A DNA stretch of 64,000 nt from CAWGUU01 sp963825765 (GCA_963825765.1 CAWGUU010000018.1:27584-91583), one strand, 5' to 3'. Counted from the first letter of the stretch, positions 8,120 to 17,735 are shown. Numbers and translations: made by a program. Notes: generated by a model from the letters alone, not told the origin.

Positions 8120-9160
8120 TCACCCGGTTCGGCCAGACTCGCGGCGGCCGCGCCCGCCGATCTTGCGCCGGCCGGGCCCGCCGGAGTGGTGACGGGCCGG
8201 CGCCTCCGAGCCGCCGACAGCTCGACCGGGCAACGTCACGACGGCCGAGGTGGGTCCCGGAAGCTCGTCGTCGGAGCGATGGCCCCGGCGTCGACGGGCG
8301 ATGAGGAACGCGGCGACGACCAGCAAACCGGCGCCGGCAGCCAGAACCGGTCCGTTGCCCAGGCCGTCGACCCAGCGGGTGACAGAGCCCGACCACCGCC
8401 CGACGGCGTCGACGGGACCGCTCGGGACGCTGCGGCCCTGCGCGAGGCGGATGTCGTAGTACCCATAATATGCGACGTAGGCGCCGGCGATGGCGAGCAG
8501 GGCTCCAGCCGCCTTCTGCACATGGGGCAGCACCCGGCGAAGTCGTCTGACCAGAGCCCCCTGAGCCAGGGCGACGGCCACTGTGAGTGTGCCCAGCACC
8601 ATGGCCATGCCGGCCGTGTAGGCCCCGAATGCGGCGAGCCCCGACGCGGCGTCGGCCTGCTCGAAGGTGGACGCGACCGCCACCAGAAACGCCGGTATCG
8701 TGCACGACAGCGACACCGTGGCATAGGAGGCGCCGAAGCCCGCCATGGCGGCGAGTCCCCGATCGTTGCCGGCAATGCCGAGGCGCCCGGACCGGGCCAG
8801 GCGGGGGAGGGCGATCTTGGGCTGCCAGCCGCGGGCCATGGCCACGCCCATCGGCACGAGGGCCAGCCCGATCGCGATCGAGAGCCAGGGCGTGAAGCGC
8901 TGCACCGTGATCGACAGCTGGGTGATGGCGAAACCGGCGATGCCGAACACGAAGGCGAAGCCAACCGAGACGGCCGCCGCCACCCGCAGCGCACTGGCCA
9001 CCCTGACTGCCCCACCACCGCCTGCGGCACCGCCGACGATGTCGTCGTCGTCGGTGCCGAGGAAATAGGACAGGTAGGCCGGGAGGAGCGCGAACCCGCA
9101 CGGGTTGAAGGCGGCGACGACGCCGGCTGCGAACGCGAAGCCGATCGGGGCGTCGAGCAC
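8120..9160 (-). CDS. ccdA: CcdA-type cytochrome c biogenesis / thiol-disulfide transporter
   Basis: A 346-residue polytopic membrane protein that carries reducing equivalents across the membrane for thiol redox of extracytoplasmic proteins. The two redox cysteines sit in AFNPCGFALLPAYLSYF (near residue 21) and LSCTIPAFL (near 153), as in CcdA/DsbD. About six membrane segments are followed by a seventh near residue 285 and a basic cytoplasmic tail. The GTG start at 9160 lies 9 bp after the stop of the redoxin gene, so the two form an operon and probably a functional pair. A broken second copy of the C-terminal half occurs at 23146-23616. Confidence 0.9.
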   Translation of the reverse strand: MLDAPIGFAFAAGVVAAFNPCGFALLPAYLSYFLGTDDDDIVGGAAGGGGAVRVASALRVAAAVSVGFAFVFGIAGFAITQLSITVQRFTPWLSIAIGLALVPMGVAMARGWQPKIALPRLARSGRLGIAGNDRGLAAMAGFGASYATVSLSCTIPAFLVAVASTFEQADAASGLAAFGAYTAGMAMVLGTLTVAVALAQGALVRRLRRVLPHVQKAAGALLAIAGAYVAYYGYYDIRLAQGRSVPSGPVDAVGRWSGSVTRWVDGLGNGPVLAAGAGLLVVAAFLIARRRRGHRSDDELPGPTSAVVTLPGRAVGGSEAPARHHSGGPGRRKIGGRGRRESGRTG

Positions 9161-9169
9161 GCCGCGGGT

Positions 9170-9769
9170 TCAGGCCACGCCGGCGGCGGCGAGGATCTCG
9201 TCGGGCTGGAAGTCCCGGAACCAGGTGCCAGCGACCTGGCCGTCGGCTCCGAGCACGATGACGGCGGGCTGGTTCGTGATCCCGTAATGGACCCAGGACC
9301 GGCCGCTCGGGTCCCACACCATCGTCAGACCTGCAGTCCGGGTCTCGTTGAGGAAACCGTGGGCCTGGTCGAGGGAGTCCTGGGCCCCGAGGCCGAGGAT
9401 GTCGAGATCGCCGCCGTGCTTCGCTGCGAACTCGAGCAGCTCCGGGGCCTCGGCCCGGCAGAACGTGCAATGCGGTGCCCAGAACCACAGCAGCGCCGGC
9501 CGGCCCGGGGTCGCCAACGACCGCAGGCCGACCGTCGAACCAGAGGCGAGCAGGACCACATCGACCGACGGCACGTCGGGTGCCGACTGCGAGGTGGACG
9601 CCCCGGGCTCCGTGGGCGCGGCCGGGGCGGCCGGGGCCTTCGCACTGTTCGGGCCCGACCGTTTACCCGCTGACCCATTCCCGTTCCCGGCACCGCAGCC
9701 TGCGTGGGCAATCATGACCACGAGCACGAGCGCGGCGGCCTTGCCGCCCCGGAGGATCCGATCAATCAT
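9170..9769 (-). CDS. Redoxin (TlpA-like) lipoprotein
   Basis: A 199-residue lipoprotein with a signal peptide ending in the lipobox AHAGC (Cys near 25), then a Ser/Pro/Ala-rich linker and a thioredoxin fold. The active site is WFWAPHCTFCRAEAP, a CxxC motif near residue 103, and the cis-Pro motif is GITNQPAVIVL. It is expected to act outside the membrane as a thiol-disulfide oxidoreductase kept reduced by the adjacent CcdA. It is the first gene of the ccdA operon. Confidence 0.9.
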   Translation of the reverse strand: MIDRILRGGKAAALVLVVMIAHAGCGAGNGNGSAGKRSGPNSAKAPAAPAAPTEPGASTSQSAPDVPSVDVVLLASGSTVGLRSLATPGRPALLWFWAPHCTFCRAEAPELLEFAAKHGGDLDILGLGAQDSLDQAHGFLNETRTAGLTMVWDPSGRSWVHYGITNQPAVIVLGADGQVAGTWFRDFQPDEILAAAGVA

Positions 9770-10150
9770 CGTCCCAACGTAGAACGGGACCGCAAGCCCC
9801 GGACGTCGCGCCTGCCTCGACTACGTGGGCGGCCCGTGAGCCGTTGCACGCCCCCGCGATCGCAGAGCGCGCCTGGAGTCCCCGAAGTTCTACGTCTATC
9901 GCCAGGAGGTATTGAGCTTCCTCGCCCAACGCCGACGCGGCGTAGGTCATCGCCGGGTCGGCCTCGGCGGCACCGCGCGTACGCCCCTCCGGTGGTCGGC
10001 GCCCCCCGCAGATCACAGATAACAGTCCGGTTACGAACTCCATCGGCGGCGGTGTTCGTTGTCGTGCGGGGTAGGAGTGCCCTTGGATCCCCACTGCTCC
10101 GTTCGGGTTACGGTGGTCGCCATCGAGCATCTGCCAACGGGCTTGTATCA

Positions 10151-11329
10151 ATGAATTCCGCGCGCGGCGGCGCGGCCCGTCGCCGGCCCCGGCTCCGGCA
10201 GAACGACCGAGCGGTCGGCGCCTCCAGTGGGGTAAGCCAAAAATCGGGGTTGGCCCCCCGGCTGTGGCCGGTCGCCCTTTTCCTGACAGTCCTCCTCGCC
10301 TGCGGCGGGGGTGAACCCAGCGAGGTGGCGGGCCCGACCACCACCAACCTGCCGCCGGCCTCGACCACCACCCAGCCGGGGATGGGGCTGACCCAGGAGT
10401 GCGTCACCGAGGCGGCCGGGTACCGGGTCCGGTATCCAGCCACCTGGTTCTCCAACGATCCCAGCCAGTCCGCCGAGTGCCGGTTCTTCCACCCCGAGCC
10501 GTTCGACGTGCCCCCGAACACCGAGGCGACCGGATTCGCCATCGCCCTCAACGTCGAGCCCACCCCCTTCGCCGAACTTGCGTTGGGGCCCGAAGGGTCC
10601 GTGGCCTCGGAGGTGCAGGCGAGAGCAGAGACCACGGTGGCCGGGAGGATGGCGGTGCGGGCCGAGATCACCTCGACGGGCGAGGGCTTGCTCCCGTCCG
10701 GGGCCAAAGGGGTCGTCTACTTCGTGGACTTCGGCGGGTCGACCTTCCTCGGTCGGACCTATGGGTCGCCGAGCGCAGGCACGCTTGCCTCCAACACCCA
10801 GGTGCTCGACCAGATGATGGGCACGCTCGCTCGGATCGAACTACCTTCACCACAGTGCTCCGCCAGCGGTGAGTCGCCAGCCGAGCTGCTTCAGGATCGT
10901 CTTCCCGCCGCCGTGACCACCACCCGGGGCGAGATCATCGAGGCTGCGGTGGCATGCGACTACGACGGCCTGGCGGAGATCGCCCTTCGGGGCGATGCTC
11001 TCTTCACGTACAGCTTCGGCGGCGGCGACGATCCGGCCGGGTCATGGAGACAGGACGAGGCCGCCGGTCGGCCGGTGCTCCGAACCCTCGTCCGATTGAT
11101 GAACACACCGTTCGCATCCCGTGAGGTCACTGACGGCACGCAGTATGTGTGGCCGTCGGCCTTCGGGTACGAGCGCTGGCAGGATGTCCCCGCGTCGGAG
11201 CGAGAGGTCCTACGGCCCATCTACGACGACGACGACTTCCAGGGCTTCGATGCCTTCGGGAGCTACGTCGGCTATCGCGTCGGCATCACCGACACCGGGG
11301 ACTGGGTCTTTTTCGTCGGCGGCGACTGA
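10151..11329 (+). CDS. Hypothetical lipoprotein
   Basis: A 392-residue protein, or shorter if the TTG just before the signal sequence is the true start. A signal segment ends in LLACGGGE, a lipobox, followed by a Thr/Pro linker. An N-terminal domain (AAGYRVRYPATWFSND to GTLARIEL) resembles PsbP-like or DUF-type lipoprotein domains. A C-terminal domain begins EIIEAAVACDYDGLAEIAL and contains conserved-looking W and Y residues (TQYVWPSAFGYERW). No enzyme motif is visible. The DNA from 9770 to 10150 holds no other gene I can support. Confidence 0.7.
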   Translation: MNSARGGAARRRPRLRQNDRAVGASSGVSQKSGLAPRLWPVALFLTVLLACGGGEPSEVAGPTTTNLPPASTTTQPGMGLTQECVTEAAGYRVRYPATWFSNDPSQSAECRFFHPEPFDVPPNTEATGFAIALNVEPTPFAELALGPEGSVASEVQARAETTVAGRMAVRAEITSTGEGLLPSGAKGVVYFVDFGGSTFLGRTYGSPSAGTLASNTQVLDQMMGTLARIELPSPQCSASGESPAELLQDRLPAAVTTTRGEIIEAAVACDYDGLAEIALRGDALFTYSFGGGDDPAGSWRQDEAAGRPVLRTLVRLMNTPFASREVTDGTQYVWPSAFGYERWQDVPASEREVLRPIYDDDDFQGFDAFGSYVGYRVGITDTGDWVFFVGGD

Positions 11330-11405
11330 CGCGGACGACCGTCCGTCGGCGAACTGACACGGCTCCGCAATCGGACTGACGCATAGTGAGCGGATACTGC
11401 GAGCC

Positions 11406-11729
11406 ATGCAAGATCACGATCCCGTCAACGACCGTGCGCGCCTGCGGGTCGGCATGCAGGGCGATGCGATGGTCATCGCGGCCCAGGGTGTCCTCGACGA
11501 GGCCGCGGTGGGCACCATCGGCTCCGCCGCCGCCTGCGCGCTCAACTGCCAGTGTCGCCGCGTGCGCGTGGATCTCGGCAACGTGACAGGCCACACGGAG
11601 GGTGGAGCGCGAGCGTTCGCCGATCTTCTGGCCCGCCTTCCCGCCAGCGCTGCGGGCCGAGTGACCTACCACGCCAACTCGGAGGCGGCCCAAAACGTCC
11701 TGGTCGCCGCCTACGCCCGACTCGGCTGA
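11406..11729 (+). CDS. STAS-like small protein, degenerate
   Basis: A 107-residue protein with the alternating strand/helix pattern of STAS domains (VRVDLGNVTGHTEGGARAFADLL). The Ser/Thr normally phosphorylated in anti-sigma antagonists (DSxG) is replaced by HTEGG. It may be a non-phosphorylatable STAS relative. It ends 16 bp before the response regulator gene and may be in the same transcription unit. Confidence 0.5.
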   Translation: MQDHDPVNDRARLRVGMQGDAMVIAAQGVLDEAAVGTIGSAAACALNCQCRRVRVDLGNVTGHTEGGARAFADLLARLPASAAGRVTYHANSEAAQNVLVAAYARLG

Positions 11730-11745
11730 GCCATCATGTCCCCTC

Positions 11746-12426
11746 ATGGGGGCCCACATCCTGCTGGTCGAGGACGACAGGCGCATCCGGACCTCGCTGC
11801 GACTGGTCCTCGAAGACGAAGGCAACACGGTCGACGAAGCCGAAAGCGCCGAGGTTGCCCTCGAGATGCTCGGTCGTCGGGCGGTCGAGGTGGCGATCGT
11901 CGACCTCATGCTTCCGGGCATGGACGGCTTCGAGCTGTGCCGCCGGCTGCGGGCGTCCTTCGACATCCCGATCCTGATCCTCACCGCTCGCTCCGACAGC
12001 CACGACGTGGTGGCCGGCCTCGAGGCCGGCGCCGACGACTACATGGTGAAGCCGGCCGTGCCCAAGGAGTTGTCGGCACGGGTGCGGGCTTTGTTGCGGC
12101 GCTCGGCGCGTTCGGGCTCCGAACCGCAGCGCCTCGCCTTCGGCGATCTCGAGATCCAGCCCGACGCGGGGGTCGTGCGACGCGGCGGGGCGGAGGTCTC
12201 ACTCACCAAGACCGAGTTCGGTCTCCTGTGTGAGCTGGCGCAGGCGCCAGGGCGGATCCTGACCAGGGAGATCCTGCTCGGGAAGGTCTGGGGCTACGAC
12301 TACTTCGGAGACGGGCGGCTGGTCGACGTCCACATCCGGAGGCTCCGCACGAAGGTGGAGGCCGATCCCGCGCACCCCCGCCACATCGTGACGGTCCGGG
12401 GCCTGGGCTACAAGCTGGAGCCTTGA
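11746..12426 (+). CDS. OmpR/PhoB family response regulator
   Basis: A 226-residue two-component regulator. The receiver domain (residues 3-115) has the acidic pocket VEDD, the phospho-acceptor Asp in IVDLMLPGMDG (near 54), the conserved Thr in LILTAR, and the switch Lys in DDYMVKPA. A winged-helix DNA-binding domain (about 130-226) follows, with TKTEFGLLCEL and HIRRLRTKVE. It precedes a sensor kinase that starts inside its stop codon, making a cognate pair. The following GerMN lipoprotein makes the order resemble mtrA-mtrB-lpqB, which governs envelope homeostasis in actinobacteria (inference). Confidence 0.95.
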   Translation: MGAHILLVEDDRRIRTSLRLVLEDEGNTVDEAESAEVALEMLGRRAVEVAIVDLMLPGMDGFELCRRLRASFDIPILILTARSDSHDVVAGLEAGADDYMVKPAVPKELSARVRALLRRSARSGSEPQRLAFGDLEIQPDAGVVRRGGAEVSLTKTEFGLLCELAQAPGRILTREILLGKVWGYDYFGDGRLVDVHIRRLRTKVEADPAHPRHIVTVRGLGYKLEP

Positions 12427-13822
12427 CGGCACCGTCGAACGAAGGCCGCCAACCGGCCGTGACCGTCAGCCGGATCGGCCTGCGCACCCGGGTCACAGTG
12501 GCCTTCGCCCTGGGAGCGCTGTTCCTGTCGATCGGCCTCGCCGGCATCACCTACCAGCTCTCGCGCACCTACCTGCTTCGTCAGCGGGAGACTTCGGTGC
12601 TCCGCCAAACCTATGCCAATGCCCGGCTGGTCAAGAGCGCCCTCCGGTCGCCCGAGCCGGACATCCCCCGGCTGCTGGCGTCCGTCGAGCTGCCGGCCGG
12701 CTCCAACGCCATCCTGCTCCACGAGGGAGTCTGGTTCGGCGCGTCCGTCGCCATCGGGTCCGAGGCCATCCCGGCCGACCTGCGAACGACCGTGATCGCA
12801 GGGGAAGCGGCCCGCCAGAAGTTCACGCAGGACGCAGTGCCGCGGTTCGTCGTCGGGATCCCCCTGCCCGCGGTGGATGGCGCCTATTTCGAGGTGTTCG
12901 CCTTGTCCGACCTCGACCGCACCCTGGCGGTGCTGCGCAACTCGATCGCGGTCGCCGCCGTCGCCACGGCCCTTGCGGGTGCGGCGGTGGGGCGGTGGGC
13001 GAGCCGGCGGGTGCTGGCGCCGGTGGCCGACGTCTCCGCGGCCGCCGCGGCCGTCGCCGCAGGCCGACTGGATGTCCGCCTCGACGAGCGGGGGACGCGG
13101 ACCTGTCGAGCATGGCCGTCTCTTTCAACCGCATGACCGACGCCCTCCAGGCGCGGATCCAGCGAGAGGCCCGTTTCGCCTCCGACGTCAGCCATGAGCT
13201 CCGGTCGCCGCTGACGACCCTCGCCGCCGCGCTGAAGGTGGTCACCACTCGGCGGGACGAGATGCCTGAACGAGCACGGCAGGGCCTCGACCTGCTGTCG
13301 GAGGAGGTGGGGCGGTTCGGCCAGCTCGTCGAAGACCTCCTCGAGATCTCGAGGATCGACGCCGGCGTGGCCGAGCTGGCCCTCGAAGAGGTGGTGCTGG
13401 CCGAGTTCGTGCTCCACGCCCTGCGCGCCGGCGGAGCCGGGATCGTGCCCGTGGAGATCGAGGGACCGGCGAGCGGCGCCGTCGTACAGGCCGACAAGCG
13501 CCGTCTCGAGCGGGTCGTGGCCAACCTCGTCGACAACGCCCGACGGTACGGCAACGGTGTGACCCGGGTGAGCGTGGAGCTCGGGGGAGCGTGGGTGCGC
13601 CTGGCCGTGGAGGATGCGGGTCCTGGCGTCGCCGTCGACGAGCGGGGACGGATATTCGAGAGGTTTGCTCGCGGGGCGGCGGGACGGCGCGCGGAGAGCG
13701 ACGGGACGGGGCTCGGGCTCGCTCTCGTCCACGAGCACGTCCGGCTCCACGGCGGCCGGGTCCGGGTCGAGGAGCGAGCCGGGGGCGGCGCCCGCTTCGT
13801 CGTCGAGCTCCCGGCCGTCTGA
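12423..13822 (+). CDS. Sensor histidine kinase, frameshifted at a G run
   Basis: The TTG start overlaps the regulator stop. Order: TM1 (near residues 20-42), extracytoplasmic loop, TM2 (near 165-185), HAMP, HisKA with FASDVSHELRSPLTTLAAA carrying the phosphorylated His, then HATPase with NLVDNARRYGNG (N box), DAGPGV (G1) and GTGLGLALVH (G2). The frame breaks in the HAMP region: after LDVRLDERG the kinase continues as DADLSSMAVSFNRM only if one G is added to the G5 run at 13090-13094. Repaired length is about 466 aa, normal for the family. A homopolymer indel suggests sequence error, but genuine inactivation cannot be excluded. Confidence 0.85.
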
Positions 13823-14403
13823 TGCGTCGAACCCGACTGGTGCCGTGGCTCGTCTCCGGGGTGGCCCTCGTCCTCGTCGGCTGTGGTGTCCCCTCCGATT
13901 CAGCGCCGCGGACGATCCCTCCCGAGAACGTGCCCTTCGGGCTGCTCGACCTCGACACGACCGTCCCGTCGACCTCCGTTCCCGATGTCTCCCTGACGCT
14001 CGAGGTCTATCTCGTCTCGGGTAGCCGACTGGCGGTGGTCGGTCGCGTCTTGTCGTCGCCCGTCACTCCGAGCGGGTCGCTCCAGGCGCTGCTCCTGGGC
14101 CCGACCGCCGACGAGGCCGGTCGTGGCCTACGCACCGCTATAGGAACCGACTCCGGGCTGTCGGTCTCGTCTGTCGATGCGGGCCAGGTGCGGGTCGAGT
14201 TGGGTGAGTCGTTCGGCGCCACGAGCGCGTCCGACCAGATCCTGGCGATCGCCCAGATCGTGTACACCGTCACCGCCCTCCCGGGCGTCGAGAAGGCGAC
14301 CTTCACCCTTGCCGGGCGGGCGGTCGACGTCCCGACGGGCGACGGCACGCTGACATCCGGCCCCCTCGGCCGCCAGGACTTCCCGGGCCTCGCCCCGGCG
14401 TGA
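13822..14403 (+). CDS. GerMN-domain lipoprotein
   Basis: A 193-residue lipoprotein. The signal ends in LVLVGCGVP (lipobox Cys near 22). A GerMN domain follows at about 55-185, with LEVYLVSGSRL, LLLGPTADEAGRGLRTAI and QIVYTVTALPGVEKATFTLAGR. The ATG shares one base with the kinase stop, so it is the third gene of the two-component operon. LpqB, which modulates the MtrB sensor, also has a GerMN domain but is much longer; this could be a minimal analogue (inference). Confidence 0.85.
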   Translation: MRRTRLVPWLVSGVALVLVGCGVPSDSAPRTIPPENVPFGLLDLDTTVPSTSVPDVSLTLEVYLVSGSRLAVVGRVLSSPVTPSGSLQALLLGPTADEAGRGLRTAIGTDSGLSVSSVDAGQVRVELGESFGATSASDQILAIAQIVYTVTALPGVEKATFTLAGRAVDVPTGDGTLTSGPLGRQDFPGLAPA

Positions 14404-14509
14404 TCGTCACCGGATCGACACATGTTGGGCCGACCACCTTCACCTGGGACCGTCATTCTGATGCCATGACGAACTCTGGCAGACGATCCACCAGGCTGAC
14501 GAGCACGAC

Positions 14510-14860
14510 ATGCACGTCGTGATCGACTCGACCGAGGCGTCCCGGACCGTGTGTCGCCTCTCCGGGGCGCTGGATTCGGAGCATGCGGCCCAGCTCGGCG
14601 CGACACTGGCTGCCTGCGACGAGGCTGCGGACCTCGCCGTCGATCTTTCGGACGTCTCGTTCATGGATTCCGCGGGACTGAGGGTCCTGGTCGGTGGGGT
14701 GCGACGGGTCCACTACGGAGGTGGGGCCGTCGTCGTCTGCGGAGCCCGTCCCAACATCCGACGACTGCTCGAGCTGACCGGGTTCGACCGGGTCGCTCCC
14801 CTGGAGGCCGAACCCGTCACCCCGGGGCCGCTGCGGACGGTGACCGTCGCGGCCGTATGA
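14510..14860 (+). CDS. STAS domain anti-sigma factor antagonist
   Basis: A 116-residue single STAS domain. The motif DLSDVSFMDSAGLRVLVGG near residue 50 contains the Ser that a cognate RsbW-type kinase would phosphorylate. Such proteins bind an anti-sigma factor when dephosphorylated and release the sigma factor. No anti-sigma kinase lies beside it, so partners must be elsewhere. A SpoIIE-type phosphatase at 21458 is a candidate activator. Confidence 0.85.
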   Translation: MHVVIDSTEASRTVCRLSGALDSEHAAQLGATLAACDEAADLAVDLSDVSFMDSAGLRVLVGGVRRVHYGGGAVVVCGARPNIRRLLELTGFDRVAPLEAEPVTPGPLRTVTVAAV

Positions 14861-14936
14861 GGCATCTCAACTCATTCGGTCACGCAGCTATGGACCCGGA
14901 AACCTAGCCCGAGGGGTGAGCGCGTAGCATCGGTCA

Positions 14937-16190
14937 GTGGGGTCACGCCGGGCATCGTCGCAAGCCGGGTGGCGGGCTCAGGCCGGAGACCGGCGCCGGA
15001 CGCCGAAACCCTTCCGCCGGCTGGCCGAGGTGCAGGTCCTTCACGCCGCGGGCGATGGCATGGTGGCCGTTGCCCTCGCCAACACCCTCTTCTTCGCCGT
15101 CCCCATCGGGGAGGCGCGCGACAAGGTCGGCCTGTACCTGGCGCTCACCATGGCGCCCTTCGCCGTGCTGTCCCCGCTCGTCGGACCCTGGCTCGACCGA
15201 CGCTCGGGCACCTACAGGCTCGCGATCATCATCGGCGCGGGAGGCCGGGCCGTGCTCGCTCTCCTGCTCGCTACGCGCACCGACCGTGTCGCCCTCTACC
15301 CCTTGGCCTTCGGGCTCCTCGTCCTGTCCAGGATCCACGGCATCAGCCGCAGCGCGCTCATGCCCGACGTGCTTCCCCCGGACCGGTCGCCCATGTGGGG
15401 AAACGCCAGACTGGCGGTGCTCTCCGTAGTGGGTGGAGCTCTCGGGGCCGGGCTGGCGGCAGTGGCCAACCTGGTCAGCGGGCCCGGGCTGGCTTTGGGA
15501 GTCGCCGCCGTCGTGTTCTCCGCCGCGGTCGTGCCCGGGGCGCGCCTGCCCCACAGTCGTACCAGGGGCACGGAGCCCGCCGCCGCCGGCGACTACCGGG
15601 CCCTTCTCAGCTCGCGCCTGCTGGCCGGAGGGGTGGCGATGGGTGCGAGCAGGGCGGCGGTGGGCTTCCTCATGTTCCTCCTGGCGTTCCTGCTCCGGGC
15701 CGAGGGCGAGCAGGGCCGGGGTTTTGCCGTCGTCATCGCCGCCGCCGGCATCGGTGGCTTCGCGGGTGCGGTGCTGGGGCCCGTCCTGCGCGCCGTCATT
15801 TCGGAGACGCTGCTCCTCCAGCTCAGCCTGGGAGCGACGGTGGTGGCGGCGCTGTGGGCCGCGGGATCGTTCGACGTGCCTCGGGCGGCAGTGCTGGCGG
15901 GCGTCGTCGGACTGGCGACAGCGAGCGGTCGACTGGCGTTCGACAGCCTTCTCCAGGGGGACGCACCTTCGACCGTCCGGGGCCGCACCTTCGCCCGCTA
16001 CGAGACGATCTTCCAGCTCTGCTGGGTCGGCGGCGCCGGCCTCGCCACCGCCGTGCCGTTCCGGGCCGCCGCCGGCATGTGCAGCCTGGCGCTCATCGCG
16101 TCAGGCGGGATGGCGCTCTCCATTCTCGGGCTGATCCGACGCCGTCCGACAGGCCGACGGACCACGGGCGCGCCCGGCAGGGCGGGCTGA
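14937..16190 (+). CDS. MFS transporter
   Basis: A 417-residue membrane protein with about 10-12 hydrophobic segments and a short basic N-terminus. The pattern, including LVGPWLDRRSGTYRLAIIIGAGGR as an MFS motif A-like loop and two similar halves around a central loop near residue 215, fits the major facilitator superfamily. The substrate is unknown. The GTG start at 14937 is the first plausible start after the STAS gene. It converges on nhaA with only 4 bp between the stops. Confidence 0.8.
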   Translation: MGSRRASSQAGWRAQAGDRRRTPKPFRRLAEVQVLHAAGDGMVAVALANTLFFAVPIGEARDKVGLYLALTMAPFAVLSPLVGPWLDRRSGTYRLAIIIGAGGRAVLALLLATRTDRVALYPLAFGLLVLSRIHGISRSALMPDVLPPDRSPMWGNARLAVLSVVGGALGAGLAAVANLVSGPGLALGVAAVVFSAAVVPGARLPHSRTRGTEPAAAGDYRALLSSRLLAGGVAMGASRAAVGFLMFLLAFLLRAEGEQGRGFAVVIAAAGIGGFAGAVLGPVLRAVISETLLLQLSLGATVVAALWAAGSFDVPRAAVLAGVVGLATASGRLAFDSLLQGDAPSTVRGRTFARYETIFQLCWVGGAGLATAVPFRAAAGMCSLALIASGGMALSILGLIRRRPTGRRTTGAPGRAG

Positions 16191-16194
16191 GGGC

Positions 16195-17550
16195 TCAGCT
16201 GGCCTGGGCCGCCGCCTCAGACTTCTCCTCATGTGGCCTGGAGGCCCGCAACAGCAAGATGGCGCCGAGGATCGCCGCCATCGTGGAGGCGCCCAGCACT
16301 CCCAGCTTGGCCGCGTCCTGAATGGCACCCGGCTCGTAGGCCAGCTCCGCGATGAACAGCGAGACGGTGAAGCCGATGCCACCGATGGCGGCGATTCCCA
16401 CGACCATGGGCCAGGTTGATCCCTCGGGCAGACGACCGAGACCGGTGCGGACGGCCAACCACGTGAAAACGGTGATCCCGACGAGCTTGCCGACGACGAG
16501 GCCGAGCACCACGCCTGCGGTGACCCCCAGGGTGGCGGGGGCGTCGAAGGAGTCGGCCTTGATGACGACGCCGGCGTTGGCCAGGGCGAAGACGGGCACG
16601 ACCACGAAGCTGGTCCACGGGTGCAGCCGGTGCTCGAGGCGCTCGGCGGGAGAAACCGAGGTCTGCGCCAATCGGCTCATGGCGTCGAGCTCGGCCGGGT
16701 CGGGGTCGTCGCTCAGGTCCGAGGCCCACTCCCGGGTCAGAGCGGCCGGAGTCAGCGGCTGGGCCGGAGCGAGAAGGCCGAGCGCGACCCCGGCGATGGT
16801 GGCGTGCACCCCCGACGCCTGGGTAGCGAGCCAGACGCCGACGCCCAGCACGACATAGGGCGCCATCCAAACGACGCCTGCCCGCCGCAGGACCAGCATC
16901 ATCACGACGATCCCAGCCGCGGTGGCAAGGAAAACGGGCTGCACGTCCGTGGCGTAGAAGACGGCGATCACCACGATTGCGCCGATGTCGTCGACGATGG
17001 CGAAGGTCAACAGGAACAGCTTGAGCGACGCCGGCACCCTCGACCCCAGCAGGGCGACGACGCCGACGGCGAAGGCGATGTCGGTGGCCATCGGGACGCC
17101 CCATCCCCTCGCCCCCGCTCCCCCGATGGTCACCAGGAGGAACAGGAGCGCGGGCACGGCCATGCCACCGAGGGCGGCAATGGCGGGCATGGCCGCGACC
17201 CGGGGCTGGCGGAGGTCGCCGTGCACGAGCTCGCGCTTGATCTCGAGGCCCACCACGAAGAAGAACAGGGCCATGAGCCCGTCGTTGACCCAGTGCCGGA
17301 GGTCCTCGCTGAGCACGAACCGGCCCAGCCCGACCGACAGGTCGGTGTGCCACAGCGCCTCGTAGGAAGCGCTCCATGGCGAGTTGGCCCACAGCAGCGC
17401 CACCACCGCGGCGACGAGCAGCACGATCCCACCCGCCGCCTCGGTCTCGAGGAAACGTCGCACGGGCTTCGGCACTCGGCGCCCAGGCAGGGCGGCGGCG
17501 GCGCCTGTCAGATTCGCGCGGTCCTGTCCTTCACTGTCCCTGGTGCCCAC
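16195..17550 (-). CDS. nhaA: Na+/H+ antiporter NhaA
   Basis: A 451-residue sodium/proton antiporter of the inner membrane. Family signatures are present: RRFLETEAAGGIVLLVAAVVAL at the start, HWVNDGLMALFFFVVGLEIKRE, ATDIAFAVGVVALLG (ion-binding Asp region), FAIVDDIGAIVVIAVFY with the paired Asp residues, and GGIGFTVSLFIAELAY. The GTG at 17550 is preferred because AAGGGAG lies 8-9 nt upstream; an ATG at 17583 would have no comparable site and would sit inside a structured leader. Confidence 0.94.
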   Translation of the reverse strand: MGTRDSEGQDRANLTGAAAALPGRRVPKPVRRFLETEAAGGIVLLVAAVVALLWANSPWSASYEALWHTDLSVGLGRFVLSEDLRHWVNDGLMALFFFVVGLEIKRELVHGDLRQPRVAAMPAIAALGGMAVPALLFLLVTIGGAGARGWGVPMATDIAFAVGVVALLGSRVPASLKLFLLTFAIVDDIGAIVVIAVFYATDVQPVFLATAAGIVVMMLVLRRAGVVWMAPYVVLGVGVWLATQASGVHATIAGVALGLLAPAQPLTPAALTREWASDLSDDPDPAELDAMSRLAQTSVSPAERLEHRLHPWTSFVVVPVFALANAGVVIKADSFDAPATLGVTAGVVLGLVVGKLVGITVFTWLAVRTGLGRLPEGSTWPMVVGIAAIGGIGFTVSLFIAELAYEPGAIQDAAKLGVLGASTMAAILGAILLLRASRPHEEKSEAAAQAS

Positions 17551-17690
17551 GATTGCTGCTCCCTTGGTCGCGCGACGGCCCATCGCCGACCAGGCTTCCC
17601 GGCACACCCCCCACCGGAGTGGGCATGACCATCTTGACCCATCGGCGGGGCGGGACCCGACACGTCCAGTCGCACCCGCGGCGACCCTCG
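17551..17690 (-). promoter_or_regulatory. Structured leader upstream of nhaA, possible riboswitch
   Basis: On the minus strand the nhaA leader contains a hairpin CCCAC-TCCG-GTGGG at 17623-17610. It then has the arm GCCGGGAAGCCTGGTCGGC ending near 17585, in which GCCG pairs with CGGC around a conserved-looking GAAGCCTGG loop. A further TGGGC can pair back to GCCCA. Compact multi-stem leaders before nhaA are known for ion-sensing riboswitch families (nhaA-I and nhaA-II motifs). I cannot confirm membership from reading alone. Confidence 0.4.
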
Positions 17691-17735
17691 CCTGCCGAGG
17701 CCGCCCTCCGAAGACAGCGGTTGCTTGGACCCCCA

